Positions 61,716-64,000 of a DNA stretch of 64,000 nt are shown here, one piece after another (positions within the stretch are counted from its first letter, which is position 1; each line of letters opens with the position of its first letter). Source of the DNA: Pithys albifrons albifrons. Its lineage: Eukaryota > Chordata > Aves > Passeriformes > Thamnophilidae. A model generated the notes under the pieces. The model was not told the DNA's origin. It did not search any database and worked only from the letters and a program-made list of their open reading frames with translations. The position numbers were made by a program, and so were the translations under genes. The DNA lies in assembly GCF_047495875.1 (NCBI RefSeq), contig NC_092470.1:20543185-20607184 (forward strand). The letters run 5' to 3'.

Positions 61716-63329
61716 GTCCATCAGTAAATGGCAGTGGAGTCTGGAGGAGGAAACCACAGCCACAGTTCAGCTCTGCCTCTCGGGCTGGTTGGGCTCAAAG
61801 ATGTGCAGAGACATAAAACCCCTGGGCAAGAAGGTTGTCCAAGGCTCACGTGGGCTCCTAATTGTGGCAACATGTTGAATTCTGTGCTATGGTGGGGTTA
61901 TATAACACCTTTTATGAAACTCCTGGCATGAGAACAATGCATAAAAATAACAGATGTGGCAAATCACAACCATGTTCTGGAATCTTTCTGCACTTCAGTT
62001 CAGAGCAAACAATAGACTTGGGTGAAATTGGGGATTTTTTTTCCTCTAAAAATGTGTCTATGGGCAAAGAAATATTTGAAAGAGCAGGAAAAAGGCTAAA
62101 AGTGCAGAAGGGGTTTCTCCTGAAGGGAACTGGAGGTGGTTGGGAGCTCCAGGGCAGCACAGCAGAGGGTGTGAGAGGGGATGGAGTGACCTCCTGACCT
62201 TCAGGGAGACTTTCCTTCTAAACCAGGCAGGAGAAAAGTGATCCTGAGATGTGTCCCAAGGGAATGATGGTAAACCAGCACCCTGACTGAGAACCAAGGG
62301 TGCAGTTGTCCTTCCAGGACCATCACTGTGCAAAGGTGGCACTGGGGGATGTGGTTTAGGTGGTTTGGCAGTGCTGGGTTGATGGTTGGACTCGATCTTA
62401 GGGGGCTTTTCCAACCAAAATTGTTCCAGGGTCGCTGTGCAGAACCTCAGGGTGTGTCTGGGGGGAACTGCAAATGCAGGAGGATCTGGGCAAGGGTACC
62501 TGGGAGGGTGTCTGACCAGCCAGGGTGTGCCAGGATGGGGCTGGAGAGGTCCTGGGTGCCAGGGCTGTGGCTCTTCCATGCCCTTGTGGAGCTGCTGCCA
62601 AGAGGCCTCTCAGAGCCTGGCACTGGAGCAGAAGGGGCTGTAACTCAGCCATGACAACGAGGAACAGGCTCCAATTAACCACCAATCACCTCCTGATTGC
62701 TGGGGTGCCCTGAGCAAGGACTGCCCATGGCTCAGAGCACCCCAAACCACCCCCAGGGCTCTAACCCAGGAGGCAGCACTGGGCAAGGAGTGAGAAACTG
62801 GATGTTGCTGGGACTAGGGTGGGGTTTGGTTCCTTTTCTGACTCTCAGCCTCAGAACAGTCAATTCTGACTTTGGCACAAGCCCTGGCTCCAGCTGGCAA
62901 GGGGCACCATCCTGGTACAGCAGCTCCTGCTTCCCAGAACTGCATTTGGCCTCCACTCTGCCCCATTATGTGCCATTAATTCATCATCTATTGTTTGGGA
63001 GAGCCCAGAGGTGGGAGCAGGACCTGCTGCTCTGGCACATCTGAGCCGCTTGGCCAAGAGATGCCAATTATTTCTGGGTATCATTTTAAAGAACTTTGGC
63101 TCCCACATGGGAGAAAACTGCAGGACAACTTCAATAGCAAAGGGAAACCAGTGCTAATAACCTTTCTTTATCAGGAGAGAAAAGAAAGATACTTTAGCTA
63201 AAGGCTTCCAACAGTAAAAACAGAAGGGCCATTTCAGCTGAGAGAACTTCTGTTTTGAAAGAGTTTGCTGGGTGGAGACATCACACTGAAAGGATCTTGT
63301 GCAACTCTGCTTTTTAGGTCTTAGACTAA
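61716..63329 (+). other. Intergenic, mostly unique
   Basis: A weak CR1-tail-like string lies at about 62330-62430 (TTGGACTCGATCTTAGGGGG). No gene recognised. Confidence 0.4.
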
Positions 63330-64000
63330 ATTAGAATCACAGAATCATAGAATGGATTGGGTTGGAAAAGACCTCTGAGATCAGCAAGTCCAACCCTTGA
63401 TCCAACCCTACTGTGATCACCAGCCCAGGGCACTCCGTGCCCTGGGCTGGTGATCACAGTGGGGTTGGATCAAGACATGGTGGATTCTCACTCAGTGCCA
63501 CATCCATAGAATTATAGAATGGATTGGAAGAGACCTCCAAGATCATCAAGTCCAACCCTTGGTCCAACTCCAGTCCCTTTACCAGATCATGGCACTCAGT
63601 GCCACGGCCAAGCTCAGCTGAAAAACCTCCAGGGATGGGGAATCCACCCCCTCTCTGGGCAGCCCATTCCAATCCCTGAGCACTCTCTCTGCAAAGAATT
63701 TCTTTCTAATATCCAACCTAAACCTCCCCTGGCAGAGCTTAAGGTCATGTCTTGTCTTACTGACAGTTGTATGGGAGAAGAGACCAACCCCCACCTGGCC
63801 AGAACCTCCTGTCAGGGAGTTGTAGAGAGTGATGAGCTCTGCCCTGAGCCTCCTCTTCTCCAGACTGAACACCCCCAGCTCCCTCAGTCTCTCCCCACAG
63901 CACTTGTGCTCCAGTCCCCTCACCAGCATTATCACAGAATGGATTGGGTTGGAAAAGACCTCCGAGATCATCAAGTCCAACCCTTGGTCCAACTCCAGTC
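63330..64000 (-). mobile_element. CR1 LINE 3' end, minus strand, runs off the window
   Basis: Mirror image of the CR1 composite at 26690-27260: CACAGAATCATAGAATGGAT tail, the inverted repeat, a second tail, then GGGCAGCCCATTCC and CCTGAGCCTCCTCTTCTCC. A third tail lies at 63930-64000. Confidence 0.88.
63396..63474. repeat. Inverted repeat, 38-bp arms, one mismatch
   Basis: Arms 63396-63433 and 63437-63474 with loop TCC; same palindrome as at 10995, 11622 and 27143, here in a minus-strand CR1. Confidence 0.93.

Overview
The window looks like a passerine bird chromosome segment, probably GC-rich and possibly a microchromosome. The evidence is CR1 LINE 3' ends throughout (one with the FADD reverse-transcriptase motif), two tRNA-Ile-headed SINEs with CR1-like tails resembling zebra finch TguSINE1, short introns in one gene, and very many minisatellites. 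Two protein-coding genes are supported, both on the plus strand. Their order (MAP2K5, then SKOR1) matches the known vertebrate order.

Positions 1-41280 hold the 3' end of MAP2K5 (MEK5, activator of ERK5). Its last three coding exons are at 4682-4743, 10264-10309 and 40673-40777 and encode the final 70 residues. The introns between and before them contain some twenty tandem arrays (units 13 to about 130 bp), CR1 copies, SINEs, a probable LTR and several unique AT-rich blocks that look like conserved non-coding elements. Positions 41280-45650 are intergenic, with CR1 fragments and one array.

Positions 45650-54200 hold a CpG-rich domain and the complete SKOR1 gene (SKI-family corepressor, also called CORL1/LBXCOR1). 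A probable non-coding first exon is followed by eight coding exons from 49434 to 53701, giving 855 residues: a Ski/Sno/Dac domain, a SAND-like SMAD4-binding domain, a long low-complexity middle and a C-terminal coiled coil. A poly(A) signal lies at 54175-54180. Short AT-rich islands dense in TAAT motifs lie upstream, inside and just downstream of the gene and are enhancer candidates. From 54200 to the end there are two more arrays, CR1 fragments and one AT-rich block; no further gene was recognised.

Tandem arrays cover roughly a quarter of the window. Most long open frames are by-products of these arrays, because repeat units without stop codons stay open in several frames. The least explained structures are: a near-perfect inverted repeat with 38-bp arms shared by four CR1 copies; an array of about 39 units with 32 CACGTG E-boxes beside a MAP2K5 exon; and a SINE whose B box is triplicated. 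Conservation and repeat-family names were inferred by reading only; no alignment or database search was run.
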